A stretch of 64,000 bases of DNA from contig NZ_FOAZ01000004.1 in assembly GCF_900109465.1 (NCBI RefSeq), forward strand, positions 468,345-532,344, in the 5' to 3' direction. Positions within the stretch are counted from its first letter, which is position 1. Each line of letters starts with the position of its first letter. Of the stretch, positions 1 through 8,045 are shown in pieces. Source of the DNA: Streptacidiphilus jiangxiensis. Lineage in GTDB: Bacteria; Actinomycetota; Actinomycetes; Streptomycetales; Streptomycetaceae. Below the pieces are notes generated by a model. The model did not search any database. It worked only from the letters and a program-made list of their open reading frames with translations, and had not been told where the DNA came from. The translations under genes were made by a program, and so were the position numbers.

Positions 1-1
1 G

Positions 2-229
2 TGGGCGTGCGACGGCGGTACCGCCGTCGGACGTTCCACCCTTCTCGATCACGCGCTCACCCTCCGAGACCGTCACGGACCCGGTCCGTGGCCGAGGTTC
101 GGCGACCCGCTGCGCGATGCCCGTCCCGGCGGTTCCCGCCCCGTCTTCGTCGGCGGCGGTGACGACGCCCTGACGACCCTCACGCGATGGCCCACCGACT
201 CTCTCGCCCCGGAGGAGACACGCCGGTGA
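2..229 (+). CDS. C-terminal part of an unknown protein, cut by window start
   Basis: An open frame runs from the window edge for 75 codons to a TGA. Nearly every codon ends in G or C, the normal actinomycete coding signature, and the TGA overlaps the GTG start of the next gene in a 4-base GTGA junction. That coupling is the main reason to call it real. The visible part is rich in Arg, Gly, Asp and Pro, with a 'VFVGGGDD' stretch and a charged tail. I recognise no family, and the start lies outside the window. It is probably co-translated with the following gene. Confidence 0.6.
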   Translation, partial: WACDGGTAVGRSTLLDHALTLRDRHGPGPWPRFGDPLRDARPGGSRPVFVGGGDDALTTLTRWPTDSLAPEETRR

Positions 230-1248
230 CCGCTCACCCCCATCGTCTGGCGCACTACGCCTCCCTGCCCGACCGCTACCGCGACCAGCAGGTCGCGGCA
301 GCGACCGTCGATGCGCACGGACGCGTCGTCACCCTGCTCGTCCCACCGGGCGCGACCTGCCATCGCCTTGTACCCCCGGAGCAGCGTCGGCCCTGTGACG
401 CGCTCGTCGTCGTGACGGACGGCAGCGACGTCCACGAAGTGCACCTGCCGGAGCTCGACTTGCACTCTCCCCGGATCGACGCGCTGGGGGACGGGTTCGT
501 CCTGGTCGCCGCACGTTGCCGCATGCCCTCCGGGCCGCCGGCGGCCACCTTCGACGCTCTCGAGCGAGAGATCCCGCACAACGCGCTCGTCGTGGGCGGG
601 GACGGCGCACCGTTGACGACCTTCCACGCGGGTGACGACGTCCAGGACCTGCTCACCGACGAGCACGAGAACATCTGGACCGGTTACGGCGACCAGGGCG
701 TCGTCTGCGCGCAACTCCCCGCCCGCCGCCGACCCGCGCGCAGCTCCGCGGCGACCACGCGTCAGCCCGCGTCGCGGATGACCATGTCGATGCCCGGACT
801 CATCCGTTGGACCCGCGACGGCTCGCCCGCCTGGTACGCCACGTTCGACCCTCTCAGCTACGGCAGTTGGGTCGACTGCTACGCCCTCAACGTCGGCGCC
901 GACAGGGCCTGGGCCTACCCCTACACCGGGTTCCCCCTCGTGGAGATCGACGCCGCCGGCATCCGCTGGACGCGGCGCACGCCCGTCCACTTCGCGTCCG
1001 CCGTCCTGATCGACGGGGAAGGAGTCGCCTTCCTCGCAGCGGACTCGGGCCGCAGCAGGATCCCCGGCCACTACACCGTCACCCGAACCCGGGAGCAGGA
1101 CGGCGTTCTTGAGCCGGTGGCCGCAGCCCCCCTCCTCCTCCCGGACGGAACCCGCCCCGACACGTGGGCTCGCCGCACGGTCTGTCGTGGCGATCAGGTC
1201 TGGCTGCAGTTCCCGGACGACCGAACCTGGTACCGCATCGGGCTCTGA
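226..1248 (+). CDS. conserved hypothetical protein, possible beta-propeller
   Basis: The product is 340 aa. The GTG at 226 is preferred to the in-frame ATG at 187 because GGAGGAG lies at 211-217 with ideal spacing and because the GTG overlaps the upstream stop. There is no signal peptide or membrane segment. The chain shows repeated short beta-strand-like units and the phrase 'DDVQDLLTDEHENIWTGYGD', which resembles the 'GDGI..l..d..G.IWvsYFDEG' motif I remember from uncharacterised Streptomyces proteins that look like irregular propellers. No catalytic residues can be named and the function is unknown. Confidence 0.7.
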   Translation: MTAHPHRLAHYASLPDRYRDQQVAAATVDAHGRVVTLLVPPGATCHRLVPPEQRRPCDALVVVTDGSDVHEVHLPELDLHSPRIDALGDGFVLVAARCRMPSGPPAATFDALEREIPHNALVVGGDGAPLTTFHAGDDVQDLLTDEHENIWTGYGDQGVVCAQLPARRRPARSSAATTRQPASRMTMSMPGLIRWTRDGSPAWYATFDPLSYGSWVDCYALNVGADRAWAYPYTGFPLVEIDAAGIRWTRRTPVHFASAVLIDGEGVAFLAADSGRSRIPGHYTVTRTREQDGVLEPVAAAPLLLPDGTRPDTWARRTVCRGDQVWLQFPDDRTWYRIGL

Positions 1249-1298
1249 CCACTGTTCGAGGACCCGATACCTCCTCCCGGCTGCGAGCGAATATCCGG

Positions 1299-1326
1299 AT
1301 ACGGAATGGACTGAACCATTCCGTAT
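1299..1326. repeat. perfect 11-bp inverted repeat in the 1249-1729 gap
   Basis: Arms reading ATACGGAATGG and CCATTCCGTAT flank a 6-base spacer, about 50 bases after the stop of the preceding gene. The repeat is AT-richer than its surroundings and has no T-run after it, so it looks more like an operator than an intrinsic terminator, although a terminator is possible. A related smaller palindrome, ATGGATCCAT, lies near 1427-1436. The rest of the 1249-1729 gap holds a likely promoter and a 5'-UTR hairpin, listed separately, and no gene I can support. Confidence 0.5.
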
Positions 1327-1506
1327 TACTGGTTTCGCCACCACGCGCCGTGGTGGCCGACGGCCCGTCAGGACGGCGTTGTCGCAGTTCGGGTGGGTGG
1401 TCGGTGGCGCTCCGTGCACAGTGGAATGGATCCATGCAGCTCGCCGCGCTGGTGGGTCGACCTTCGCTCTCGCTCTCCGGGTGTTCATCGCGATGTCGCC
1501 AACCCG

Positions 1507-1535
1507 TTGACCCCCCTCTCAGTGGTTGCTAACGT
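1507..1535 (+). promoter_or_regulatory. predicted housekeeping-type promoter of the secreted protein gene
   Basis: TTGACC at 1507-1512 and TAACGT at 1530-1535 are separated by 17 bases, close to the HrdB consensus. It would give a leader of about 190 bases before the start at 1730. The call rests on consensus match only. Confidence 0.4.
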
Positions 1536-1676
1536 CGCCGATCGCAAGGCAGCGGATCTTGGCCGTCCCACCGGTCCGGAGATGCTTGTTCGTCAGCTCA
1601 ACTCCCTTATTGCGGAGACCGGTTCGTTGCCGCGGCGATCCCGCATGCCTCGACCCGGTGTACCGACCCCTCGACA

Positions 1677-1704
1677 GTGCCACCGCAAGCACGAGCGGTG
1701 GCAC
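1677..1704 (+). promoter_or_regulatory. 5'-UTR hairpin before the secreted protein gene
   Basis: A perfect 10-bp stem (GTGCCACCGC pairing with GCGGTGGCAC) encloses an 8-base loop. It ends 13 bases before the GAGAGG ribosome-binding site of the next gene. It could stabilise the mRNA or influence translation. It is not followed by a T-run. Confidence 0.45.
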
Positions 1705-1729
1705 ACCCCCTCGAATCGAGAGGCAGCAC

Positions 1730-2830
1730 ATGACGCTCGGACTGTTCTCGCGCCACCGCACCGGAGCGGCGATCCTCGGCGCGGCCGCCCTGGTGGCCGC
1801 CGGCGCCGCGATATCCACCGGTACCGCCTCCGCCGCGACCGCCGGTGACAACGCGTCCCACGCGTTCACCAACCGCGGCCACGGCTACATGCCGGAGCTC
1901 GCCAACTGGAAGGCGGCCCAGAAGGGCGCCCGCCACACCTCCGGCACCCTGACCTACGGCGGTGGCACCGCCGGCGTCGGCGTGATGAGCGTCCAGCCCA
2001 AGGTCTACCTGGTCTTCTACGGGAACCAGTGGGGCACCCAGGGTACCGACGCCAACGGCAACCTGACCTTCAGCAACGACCCGTACAACGGTGCCCCGGT
2101 GGCCCAGAACCTGTTCAAGGGCATCGGCACCGGTGGCGAGCAGTGGTCCGGCACCATGACGCAGTACTGCGAGGGTGTCGCCAAGGGCGCGACCACCTGC
2201 CCCTCCACCGCCGCGCACGTCCCCTACCCGAGCAACGGCGTCTACGCCGGCGTCTGGTACGACAACTCGGTGGCCTCCCCTGCCCAGGCCACCGGCAACC
2301 AGCTCGGCACCGAGGCGCTCGCCGCCGCCCACCACTTCGGCAACACCACGGCCGCCGCCAACCGTGGCGCCTACTACGTGATCCTGTCGCCCCACGGCAC
2401 CAACCCGGACAACTACGAGAGCCCCACCACCGGGTTCTGCGCCTGGCACGACTACAACGGCGACACCACCCTGAGCGGCGGCGCCGTCACCTCCGACGTG
2501 GGCAACTTCGCCTTCTCGAACCAGCCGTACAACATGGACGCGGGCGCCAACTGCGGCGTCAACTTCATCAACTCCGGCACCACGGGCACACTCGACGGCT
2601 GGACGATGACCCTCGGCCACGAGTACTCGGAGACGGTGACCGACCAGTTCCCGTCCGGCGGTTGGACCAACCCGACCAACGGCCAGGAGAACGCGGACGA
2701 GTGCGCGTGGCTCAAGACGGGCACCGGCGCCGCCGGCAGCGTCACCATGGGCAACGGCAGCTACACCCTGCAGGGCAGCTGGTCCAACGACACCAACGCC
2801 TGCGCGCTGACCCACCCCACCGTGGGCTGA
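1730..2830 (+). CDS. secreted protein with HExxE motif, EXORDIUM-like or metalloprotease-like
   Basis: The product is 366 aa. The ATG at 1730 follows GAGAGG and begins a typical signal peptide: positive start (MTLGLFSRHR), hydrophobic Ala/Gly core, and an AxA-type cleavage site near residue 36. The mature part contains 'MSVQPKVYLVFYGNQWG', which resembles the start of phosphate-induced/EXORDIUM-like domains. H297-E298-Y-S-E301 in 'LGHEYSETVTDQFP' and the later 'ENADECAW' (E320, D323, C325) match the HExxE...E.aDlC arrangement of that superfamily. Whether this is an active metallopeptidase or a non-catalytic wall protein cannot be told. An Asn/Gly/Thr-rich composition fits an extracellular location. 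The gene is monocistronic. Confidence 0.75.
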   Translation: MTLGLFSRHRTGAAILGAAALVAAGAAISTGTASAATAGDNASHAFTNRGHGYMPELANWKAAQKGARHTSGTLTYGGGTAGVGVMSVQPKVYLVFYGNQWGTQGTDANGNLTFSNDPYNGAPVAQNLFKGIGTGGEQWSGTMTQYCEGVAKGATTCPSTAAHVPYPSNGVYAGVWYDNSVASPAQATGNQLGTEALAAAHHFGNTTAAANRGAYYVILSPHGTNPDNYESPTTGFCAWHDYNGDTTLSGGAVTSDVGNFAFSNQPYNMDAGANCGVNFINSGTTGTLDGWTMTLGHEYSETVTDQFPSGGWTNPTNGQENADECAWLKTGTGAAGSVTMGNGSYTLQGSWSNDTNACALTHPTVG

Positions 2831-2859
2831 GTCGGCACCTCCTGAGGTAGGCACGACCT

Positions 2860-2887
2860 GACGGGCTCCCGGGGACGGGAGCCCGTC
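2860..2887. terminator. bidirectional hairpin terminator between convergent genes
   Basis: An 11-bp perfect stem (GACGGGCTCCC / GGGAGCCCGTC) with a 6-base loop lies between the ends of the converging secreted protein and acyl-CoA dehydrogenase genes. There is no strong T-run, as is usual in this group. Confidence 0.7.
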
Positions 2888-2906
2888 GGCGTTTCGGGCG
2901 CGTGGC

Positions 2907-4703
2907 TCAGAACCAGTCCGGGGCGGTCTGGGCCGCGGTGCGGTCCAGGGTGTCCAGGAGGTCGAACTGCGGTCCGGTTCGCGGCAGTTCGACGCGGTAG
3001 AAGGAGCGGGCGGCCTGGCGCTTTCCCTCGTGGAAGGGGTCCGCGTCCTCGCCGGTGGCGAGGTACTGCTCCAGCCAGATCCACGCCAGGACGACGTGGC
3101 CGACCGCCTCCAGGTAGACGGAGGCGTTGGCGAGCGCGGTGTCCGGGTCGCCGGTGGACCACAGGCGGGCGGTGGTGGCTGCGACGCGGCCGGTGGCGCG
3201 GGTGAGGGAGGCGGCGAGTTCGGCGGCCTCGCCGCCCGAGGCGGTGGCGCGGTCGGCGGTCGCGGCAATCGTCTCCAGCAGCAGCCGCAGGCCCGCGCCG
3301 CCGTCCATGACGACCTTGCGGCCCAGCAGGTCCAGGCCCTGGATGCCGTGGGTGCCCTCGTGGATCGGGTTGAGGCGGTTGTCCCGGTACTGCTGCTCGA
3401 CGTTGTACTCGCGGGTGTAGCCGTAGCCGCCGTGGATCTGGATGGCCAGGTCGTTCGCGGCCAGGCACCACTGCGAGGGCCAGCTCTTGGCGATCGGCGT
3501 CAGCACCTCCAACAGCTGCCGGGCGCGTGTGCGTTCCGCCTCCTCCGGGGCGGTGCGCTCGTCGTCGATGAGCAGGCTGCAGTACAGGCTGAGCGCCAAC
3601 GCGCCCTCGACGTAGGACTTCTGCGCCAGCAGCATGCGCCGCACGTCCGCGTGCTCGATGATCGGCACCTGCGGGGCCTCGGGGTCGCGGCCGGTGAGCG
3701 GGCGTCCCTGCGGGCGGGTGCGGGCGTAGTCCAGCGAGTGGAGGTAGCCGGTGTAGCCCAGGGCCGTCGCGCCCAGGCCGACGCCGGTCCGCGCCTCGTT
3801 CATCATGTGGAACATGTAGGCCAGGCCGCGGTGGCGCTCGCCCACCAGGTGGCCGACCGCGCCCGGCGCGCCGCCGGGGCGGTGCACGCCCTCACCGAAG
3901 TTGAGCAGCGTGTTGGTGGTGCCGCGGTAGCCCATCTTGTGGTTCAGTCCGGCCAGCACCACGTCGTTGCGCTCGCCGAGCGAACCGTCGTCGCCCACCA
4001 GGTACTTGGGCACCACGAAGAGCGAGAGCCCCTTGACCCCGGCGGGGGCGCCGGGGGTTCGGGCCAGCACCAGGTGGACGATGTTCTCGCTCAGCTCGTG
4101 GTCGCCACCCGAGATCCACATCTTGGTCCCGAACAGCCGGAAGCTGCCGTCCGCCTGCTCCTCGGCGCGGGTCCGCACGTCCGCCAGCGACGATCCGGCC
4201 TGTGGTTCGGACAGGCACATCGTGCCGAAGTAGCGGCCCGCGACCATCGGGCGCACGTAGCGGTCGACCTGCTCCGCGCTGCCGTGCGCCAGCAGCAGGT
4301 TGGCGTTGGCGACGGTCAGGAACGGGTACGCCGAGGTGCCGACGTTCGCCGCCTGGAACCAGGCCATGCAGGCGTTGGCGACCACCGTCGGCAGTTGCTG
4401 GCCGCCGACCTCGTGGTCCATCGCCGCGCCCATCAGGCCCGATTCGGCGAAGACCTCCAGCGCCGCCTTGACCTCGGGGATGATGTGCACCTTCTCGCCG
4501 TCGAACCACGGCTCCTCGGTGTCGTTGCGCTTGTTGTGCGGGGCGAAATGCCGGGTGGCGATGGCCTCGCTGAGGTCGAGGACGGCGTCGAAGGTCTCCC
4601 GGTCGTGCTCGGCGAAGCGCGGACGGGTGGTGAGCGCGGTGACGTCCAGCCAGTCGTGCAGCAGGAAGTCGAGGTCGCGCCGGGAGAGGAGCAGGGAGTT
4701 CAT
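2907..4703 (-). CDS. acyl-CoA dehydrogenase, long (FadE5/DmdC-like) type
   Basis: The product is 598 aa. FAD-dependent acyl-CoA dehydrogenases make the trans-2-enoyl-CoA in the first step of beta-oxidation. At about 600 residues it is much longer than the usual 380-400 and fits the class with extra N- and C-terminal helices, such as mycobacterial FadE5 and DmdC. Visible signatures are 'MCLSEPQAGSSLADV' (FAD/substrate loop), 'WISGGDHEL', 'MNEARTGVGLGATALGYTGY' and the C-terminal 'IHGGYGYTREYNVEQQYRD'. The start ATG at 4703 gives MNSLLLSRRDLDFLLHDW, the usual N-terminus of this class. It follows the SDR gene by 35 bases on the same strand, so the pair is probably an operon. The substrate is unknown. 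Confidence 0.88.
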   Translation of the reverse strand: MNSLLLSRRDLDFLLHDWLDVTALTTRPRFAEHDRETFDAVLDLSEAIATRHFAPHNKRNDTEEPWFDGEKVHIIPEVKAALEVFAESGLMGAAMDHEVGGQQLPTVVANACMAWFQAANVGTSAYPFLTVANANLLLAHGSAEQVDRYVRPMVAGRYFGTMCLSEPQAGSSLADVRTRAEEQADGSFRLFGTKMWISGGDHELSENIVHLVLARTPGAPAGVKGLSLFVVPKYLVGDDGSLGERNDVVLAGLNHKMGYRGTTNTLLNFGEGVHRPGGAPGAVGHLVGERHRGLAYMFHMMNEARTGVGLGATALGYTGYLHSLDYARTRPQGRPLTGRDPEAPQVPIIEHADVRRMLLAQKSYVEGALALSLYCSLLIDDERTAPEEAERTRARQLLEVLTPIAKSWPSQWCLAANDLAIQIHGGYGYTREYNVEQQYRDNRLNPIHEGTHGIQGLDLLGRKVVMDGGAGLRLLLETIAATADRATASGGEAAELAASLTRATGRVAATTARLWSTGDPDTALANASVYLEAVGHVVLAWIWLEQYLATGEDADPFHEGKRQAARSFYRVELPRTGPQFDLLDTLDRTAAQTAPDWF

Positions 4704-4738
4704 GGCGTCCGTTCCAGGCGTTGCTGAGGTGGGGAGCG

Positions 4739-5509
4739 TCAGACGGTGGTGCCGATGCCGCCGTCGACGGGGATCACCGCGCCGGTGACGTAGGAGCCCG
4801 CGCGGCTGGAGAGGTAGACGGCGATGCCGGCCATGTCGTCCGGGCGCCCGATCCGGCGCAGCGGCGCGGCCGCGGCGATCTGGTCGCCGACCGCCTCGAG
4901 CGTCGCCGCCATCATCTTCGACTCGAACGGGCCGGGCGCGATCGCGTTGACGGTGATGTGCTGCGGCCCGAGCTCCTTGGCCAGCACCCGGGTCAGGTGG
5001 TGCAGGCCCGCCTTGCTCGCCGCGTACGAGTACGTCGGCAGCGGGCTGACGTGCAGGCCGTCGATCGACCCCACGTTGATCACCCGTGCCGGGCTGTCGA
5101 GCGTCCCGGCGGCGCGCAGCAGCGGCAGCAGCGCCTGGGTGAGCAGGAACGGGCTGCGCAGGTTGAGGTCCATCACCTTGTCCCACCCGGCCGTCGGGAA
5201 GGAGTCGAGCGGGGCGCCCCAGGTGGCGCCGGCGTTGTTGACCAGGATGTCCAGCCGCTCCTCGCGGGCCGTGAGCTCCTCGGCGACTCGGGTGATCTCC
5301 GCCTCCTCGGAGAGGTCGGCCGGGAGGGCCAGGACCTCGCCGAACACCTTCAGCTCGGCCACCGCGGCCTCGCACGCCTCCGCCTTGCGGGAGCTGACGT
5401 AGACCTTCGCGCCCGCCTGCAGCAGACCGCGGGCGATCATCAGCCCGATGCCCCTGGTGCCGCCGGTGACCAGGGCGGTCCGGCCGGAGACGGAGAAGAG
5501 ATCGCTCAC
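4739..5509 (-). CDS. SDR-family NAD(P)-dependent oxidoreductase
   Basis: The product is 256 aa, standard for a classical short-chain dehydrogenase. The GTG at 5509 is preceded by GGGAGCAG and yields VSDLFSVSGRTALVTGG. The cofactor motif TGGTRGIG is at about residues 15-22, followed by NNAG, then a catalytic Ser in 'NVGSIDGLH' and YAASK (YxxxK). It ends 'GAVIPVDGG', typical of FabG-like enzymes. It lies just upstream of the acyl-CoA dehydrogenase on the same strand, which suggests a 3-hydroxyacyl-CoA or related substrate. That is inference. Confidence 0.88.
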   Translation of the reverse strand: MSDLFSVSGRTALVTGGTRGIGLMIARGLLQAGAKVYVSSRKAEACEAAVAELKVFGEVLALPADLSEEAEITRVAEELTAREERLDILVNNAGATWGAPLDSFPTAGWDKVMDLNLRSPFLLTQALLPLLRAAGTLDSPARVINVGSIDGLHVSPLPTYSYAASKAGLHHLTRVLAKELGPQHITVNAIAPGPFESKMMAATLEAVGDQIAAAAPLRRIGRPDDMAGIAVYLSSRAGSYVTGAVIPVDGGIGTTV

Positions 5510-5870
5510 AACTGCTCCCGGGAAGATCTTGGTAGAGGTCTGCGACCCCACGCTAGGGCGCCAGGAGCTGTCCGGCCATGGGCATCCGCACCTCGATGGC
5601 GGTCGCGCGTGTGCATTCTGCCCTCGGATCACCGTTCGAGTGCGCGTCACCCGCGCGGGGCGGGTGAGATTCTAGGGGCCCGATTGACCGCCGTCTCCAC
5701 TGAGCTGCTGGGACAGGTGGTATTCCTGGGCGAGTATCACCCTTAAGAGTGAACTGACTGCGTGTGCTGACCTGGTGACGGACGGTTCGCAAGAATGAAC
5801 GGCGTCCGACTCCGTGCCTCGCCTGACCGTTCCCGGCGGGCACGTTCGTTCCCAGGTGGGGGTTTACTCC
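5510..5870. other. intergenic region between divergent genes
   Basis: This 361-base gap separates the leftward SDR gene from the rightward SCO1860-family gene, so it must hold both promoters. TTGACC at 5684-5689 is a possible rightward -35 element, but no good -10 lies at 17-18 bases from it. The stretch around 5725-5760 is locally AT-richer. I see no gene or convincing RNA structure. Confidence 0.5.
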
Positions 5871-6929
5871 GTGCTGTCCCGTCGTCGCTTCGCCATGCCC
5901 TTCGCCGTCTCCGGCGCGCTCGCCGCGGTCTCGCTCCTGGGGGTGGCCGAACCCGCGCACGCGACGGGCGGGTCGGGGACCGCGGCCGCCACCACGGCCG
6001 AGGTCGCCCTCGACGTGAAGCTGCTCAACTCCGTCGACATCCCGGTCGACGTGTCCCTCAACAAACTCACCGCTCCCGCGTCACGTAGCGGCGCCGCGCT
6101 CACCGCCGTCGTCGGCAGCGGCGTCGAGGCCGACCGCCCGGTCAACCTGCTGATGGCGCAGGTCGGCCAGACCGACGCGACGGTCGACGCGCACGGCTCC
6201 CACGCCGCCGTCAACCTCGTCGACGCGCACCTGCACCTGCCCGGCCTGCCGCTGACGGACCTGCTCGGTGTCCGCGCGGTGTCCGCGGTGGCCGACTGCC
6301 CGGCCCACGGCATGCCGACGGCGAGCGCGGAACTGGCGGGCGAGGTCACCGTCCTGGGCCTGCACGTGCACCTCAGCGTCGACGGGGTGACGAAGGTGCC
6401 GGTGCCGGCGCTCGGCGAGGTCGACCTGAAGCTCTCCCAGCACAGCACGACCTCCGACTCGGCGGCGGCCACCGCGCTGGAGCTGGACGTGAACGTGAAC
6501 CCGCTGGCGCTGAACGTCGCGGCGGTGAGCGGCAAGATCGTCCTCGCGGACGTCTCGTGCACCAAGGGCCTCGGCTCGGGTGACGGCGGAAGTGGCGGGG
6601 CCACCGGCGGCAACGGCGGGGCGACGGGTGGCGGAACGCCGTCCGGCGGTCCGTCGCAGGGGGTGACCGGCGGGACCGGGGGCGACGGCGGCACCGGCGG
6701 CGTGAGCGCGACGGGCGGCGGCTCCGGCGGTGACGGCGGCAACGGCGGCACGTCCGCGAGCCCGGTCGCCGCGGTCTCCAACCCGCCCCAGGGCGGCGGG
6801 GACGGGACCACGCACCTGGCCATGACGGGCAGCAGCAGCGCGACGCCGGTCATCGGCGGCGCCGCGATCGTGCTCGTCGCGGCCGGCGGCGGCGCGCTCG
6901 TCCTCACCCGCCGCCGTCGCCGCGGCTGA
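5871..6929 (+). CDS. SCO1860-family sortase-anchored surface protein
   Basis: The product is 352 aa. The GTG at 5871 is chosen because GTGGGGG at 5855-5861 is well spaced and the resulting VLSRRRFAMPFAVSG start is a clean signal peptide ending at AHA (about residue 30). The mature part is a Val/Asp-rich beta domain with conserved Cys ('ADCPAHG', 'DVSCTKG'). It is followed by a Gly/Thr-rich linker of some 60 residues (about 240-300), then HLAMTG, a hydrophobic segment and RRRRRG. LAMTG fits the LAxTG signal of class E sortases. This family sits beside the cobalamin genes in other streptomycetes, as I remember. It is probably a cell-wall protein of unknown function. Confidence 0.8.
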   Translation: MLSRRRFAMPFAVSGALAAVSLLGVAEPAHATGGSGTAAATTAEVALDVKLLNSVDIPVDVSLNKLTAPASRSGAALTAVVGSGVEADRPVNLLMAQVGQTDATVDAHGSHAAVNLVDAHLHLPGLPLTDLLGVRAVSAVADCPAHGMPTASAELAGEVTVLGLHVHLSVDGVTKVPVPALGEVDLKLSQHSTTSDSAAATALELDVNVNPLALNVAAVSGKIVLADVSCTKGLGSGDGGSGGATGGNGGATGGGTPSGGPSQGVTGGTGGDGGTGGVSATGGGSGGDGGNGGTSASPVAAVSNPPQGGGDGTTHLAMTGSSSATPVIGGAAIVLVAAGGGALVLTRRRRRG

Positions 6930-6950
6930 GCCCGCGCGGACGCTCGACGG

Positions 6951-8045
6951 TTACGCGTGCCCGCGCGGCGGAGCCCCGTACGGCGGGGCCTCGCTCCCCT
7001 GAACGGCCGCTGTCAGCGCCGCGCAGAACGCGTCCGTCGTGGTGCGGTCGCGGACCGCGAGGCGGAGCCAGTCCGGGCCGAGGCCCGGGAAGGTGTCGCC
7101 GCGGCGGACCGCGAAGCCGGCCTCGCGCAGGCGGAGCCGGACCTTGTCCGCGCCGGGGAGTTCGACCAGGACGAACGAGCTCGCGGGGGTGCCGTGCACG
7201 CGGAGCCCGGGGATCTCGGCCAGGCGCTTCAGCAGGTACGCGCGGTCGACCGCCGTCGCCCGCGCGGCGGCCTCCGCCTCGGCCAGCGCGGCGGGCGCGC
7301 AGGTCGCGATCGCGGCCGCCAGCGCGGGCGAGGAGACCGGCCACAGTGGCTGCGCCGCCTCCAGCCGGGCGATCAGCTCGGCGGAGGCCAGCACGTAGCC
7401 GATGCGCAGGCCCGCCAGACCCCAGGTCTTGGTGAGGCTGCGCAGCACGACCAGTCCCGGCAGGTCGCCGCGGGAGGCGAGGCTCTCCGGCTCGCCCGGG
7501 ATCGTGTCCGCGAAGGCCTCGTCCACCACCAGGACGCGGCCCGGGCGGGCCAGCCCGGCCAGCGACGAGGCCGGGTGGAGCACGGAGGTGGGGTTGGTGG
7601 GGTTGCCGACCACGACCAGATCGGCATCGGAGGGGAGCGCCGAGGGGTCGAGTCGGAACCCCGCCTCCGGCAGCAGCGCCAGGCGGTCCACCGGGTGTCC
7701 GGCGTCGCGCAACGCGGCCTCGGGCTCGGTGAACTGCGGGTGCACCACGACGGCGCGGCGGGGGTGCAGGGCCCGTGCGAGCAGCACGAAGGCCTCCGCC
7801 GCGCCCGAGGTGAGCAGCACCTCCTCGGGCGCCCGCCCGTGTCGGGCGGCCACCGCCGCCCGTGCGGCGGAGCCGTCGGGGTAGGCGGCGAGCCCCCCGA
7901 GGCTCGCGGCGAGGACCTCGCGCAGCCACGCCGGCGGTGTGCCGGTGCGCACGTTGACCGCGAGGTCGACCAGGCCGCCGCCGACCTCGCGGTCGCCGTG
8001 GTGGCGCAGCAGCGCGTGCGGGTCCGCCGCGGGCTCAGTGGGCAT
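6951..8045 (-). CDS. cobC: CobC-like PLP-dependent aminotransferase/decarboxylase
   Basis: The product is 364 aa, a fold-type I PLP enzyme. Signatures are 'LLTSGAAEAFVLLARAL', 'NPTNPTS' (substrate carboxylate loop), 'VVDEAF' and the PLP-lysine segment 'SLTKTWGLAGLRIGYV'. It matches the CobC/CobD-type proteins (Rv2231c family) that provide the aminopropanol moiety, by threonine-phosphate decarboxylation in the CobD case. It is the last gene of operon A. The ATG at 8045 overlaps the cbiX stop by 11 bases, so its first codons are read within the His-rich tail of CbiX. It converges on the SCO1860-family gene with only 21 bases between, and no hairpin is visible there. Confidence 0.85.
   Translation of the reverse strand: MPTEPAADPHALLRHHGDREVGGGLVDLAVNVRTGTPPAWLREVLAASLGGLAAYPDGSAARAAVAARHGRAPEEVLLTSGAAEAFVLLARALHPRRAVVVHPQFTEPEAALRDAGHPVDRLALLPEAGFRLDPSALPSDADLVVVGNPTNPTSVLHPASSLAGLARPGRVLVVDEAFADTIPGEPESLASRGDLPGLVVLRSLTKTWGLAGLRIGYVLASAELIARLEAAQPLWPVSSPALAAAIATCAPAALAEAEAAARATAVDRAYLLKRLAEIPGLRVHGTPASSFVLVELPGADKVRLRLREAGFAVRRGDTFPGLGPDWLRLAVRDRTTTDAFCAALTAAVQGSEAPPYGAPPRGHA

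Noticed and set aside
73..1488. A 471-codon leftward open frame near the window start
   Set aside because: Rightward genes with good ribosome sites and GTGA coupling fit better.
6585..6760. Gly-rich repeat DNA as a possible CRISPR-like or tandem array
   Set aside because: It is in frame and encodes the flexible linker of the wall protein; unit length varies.
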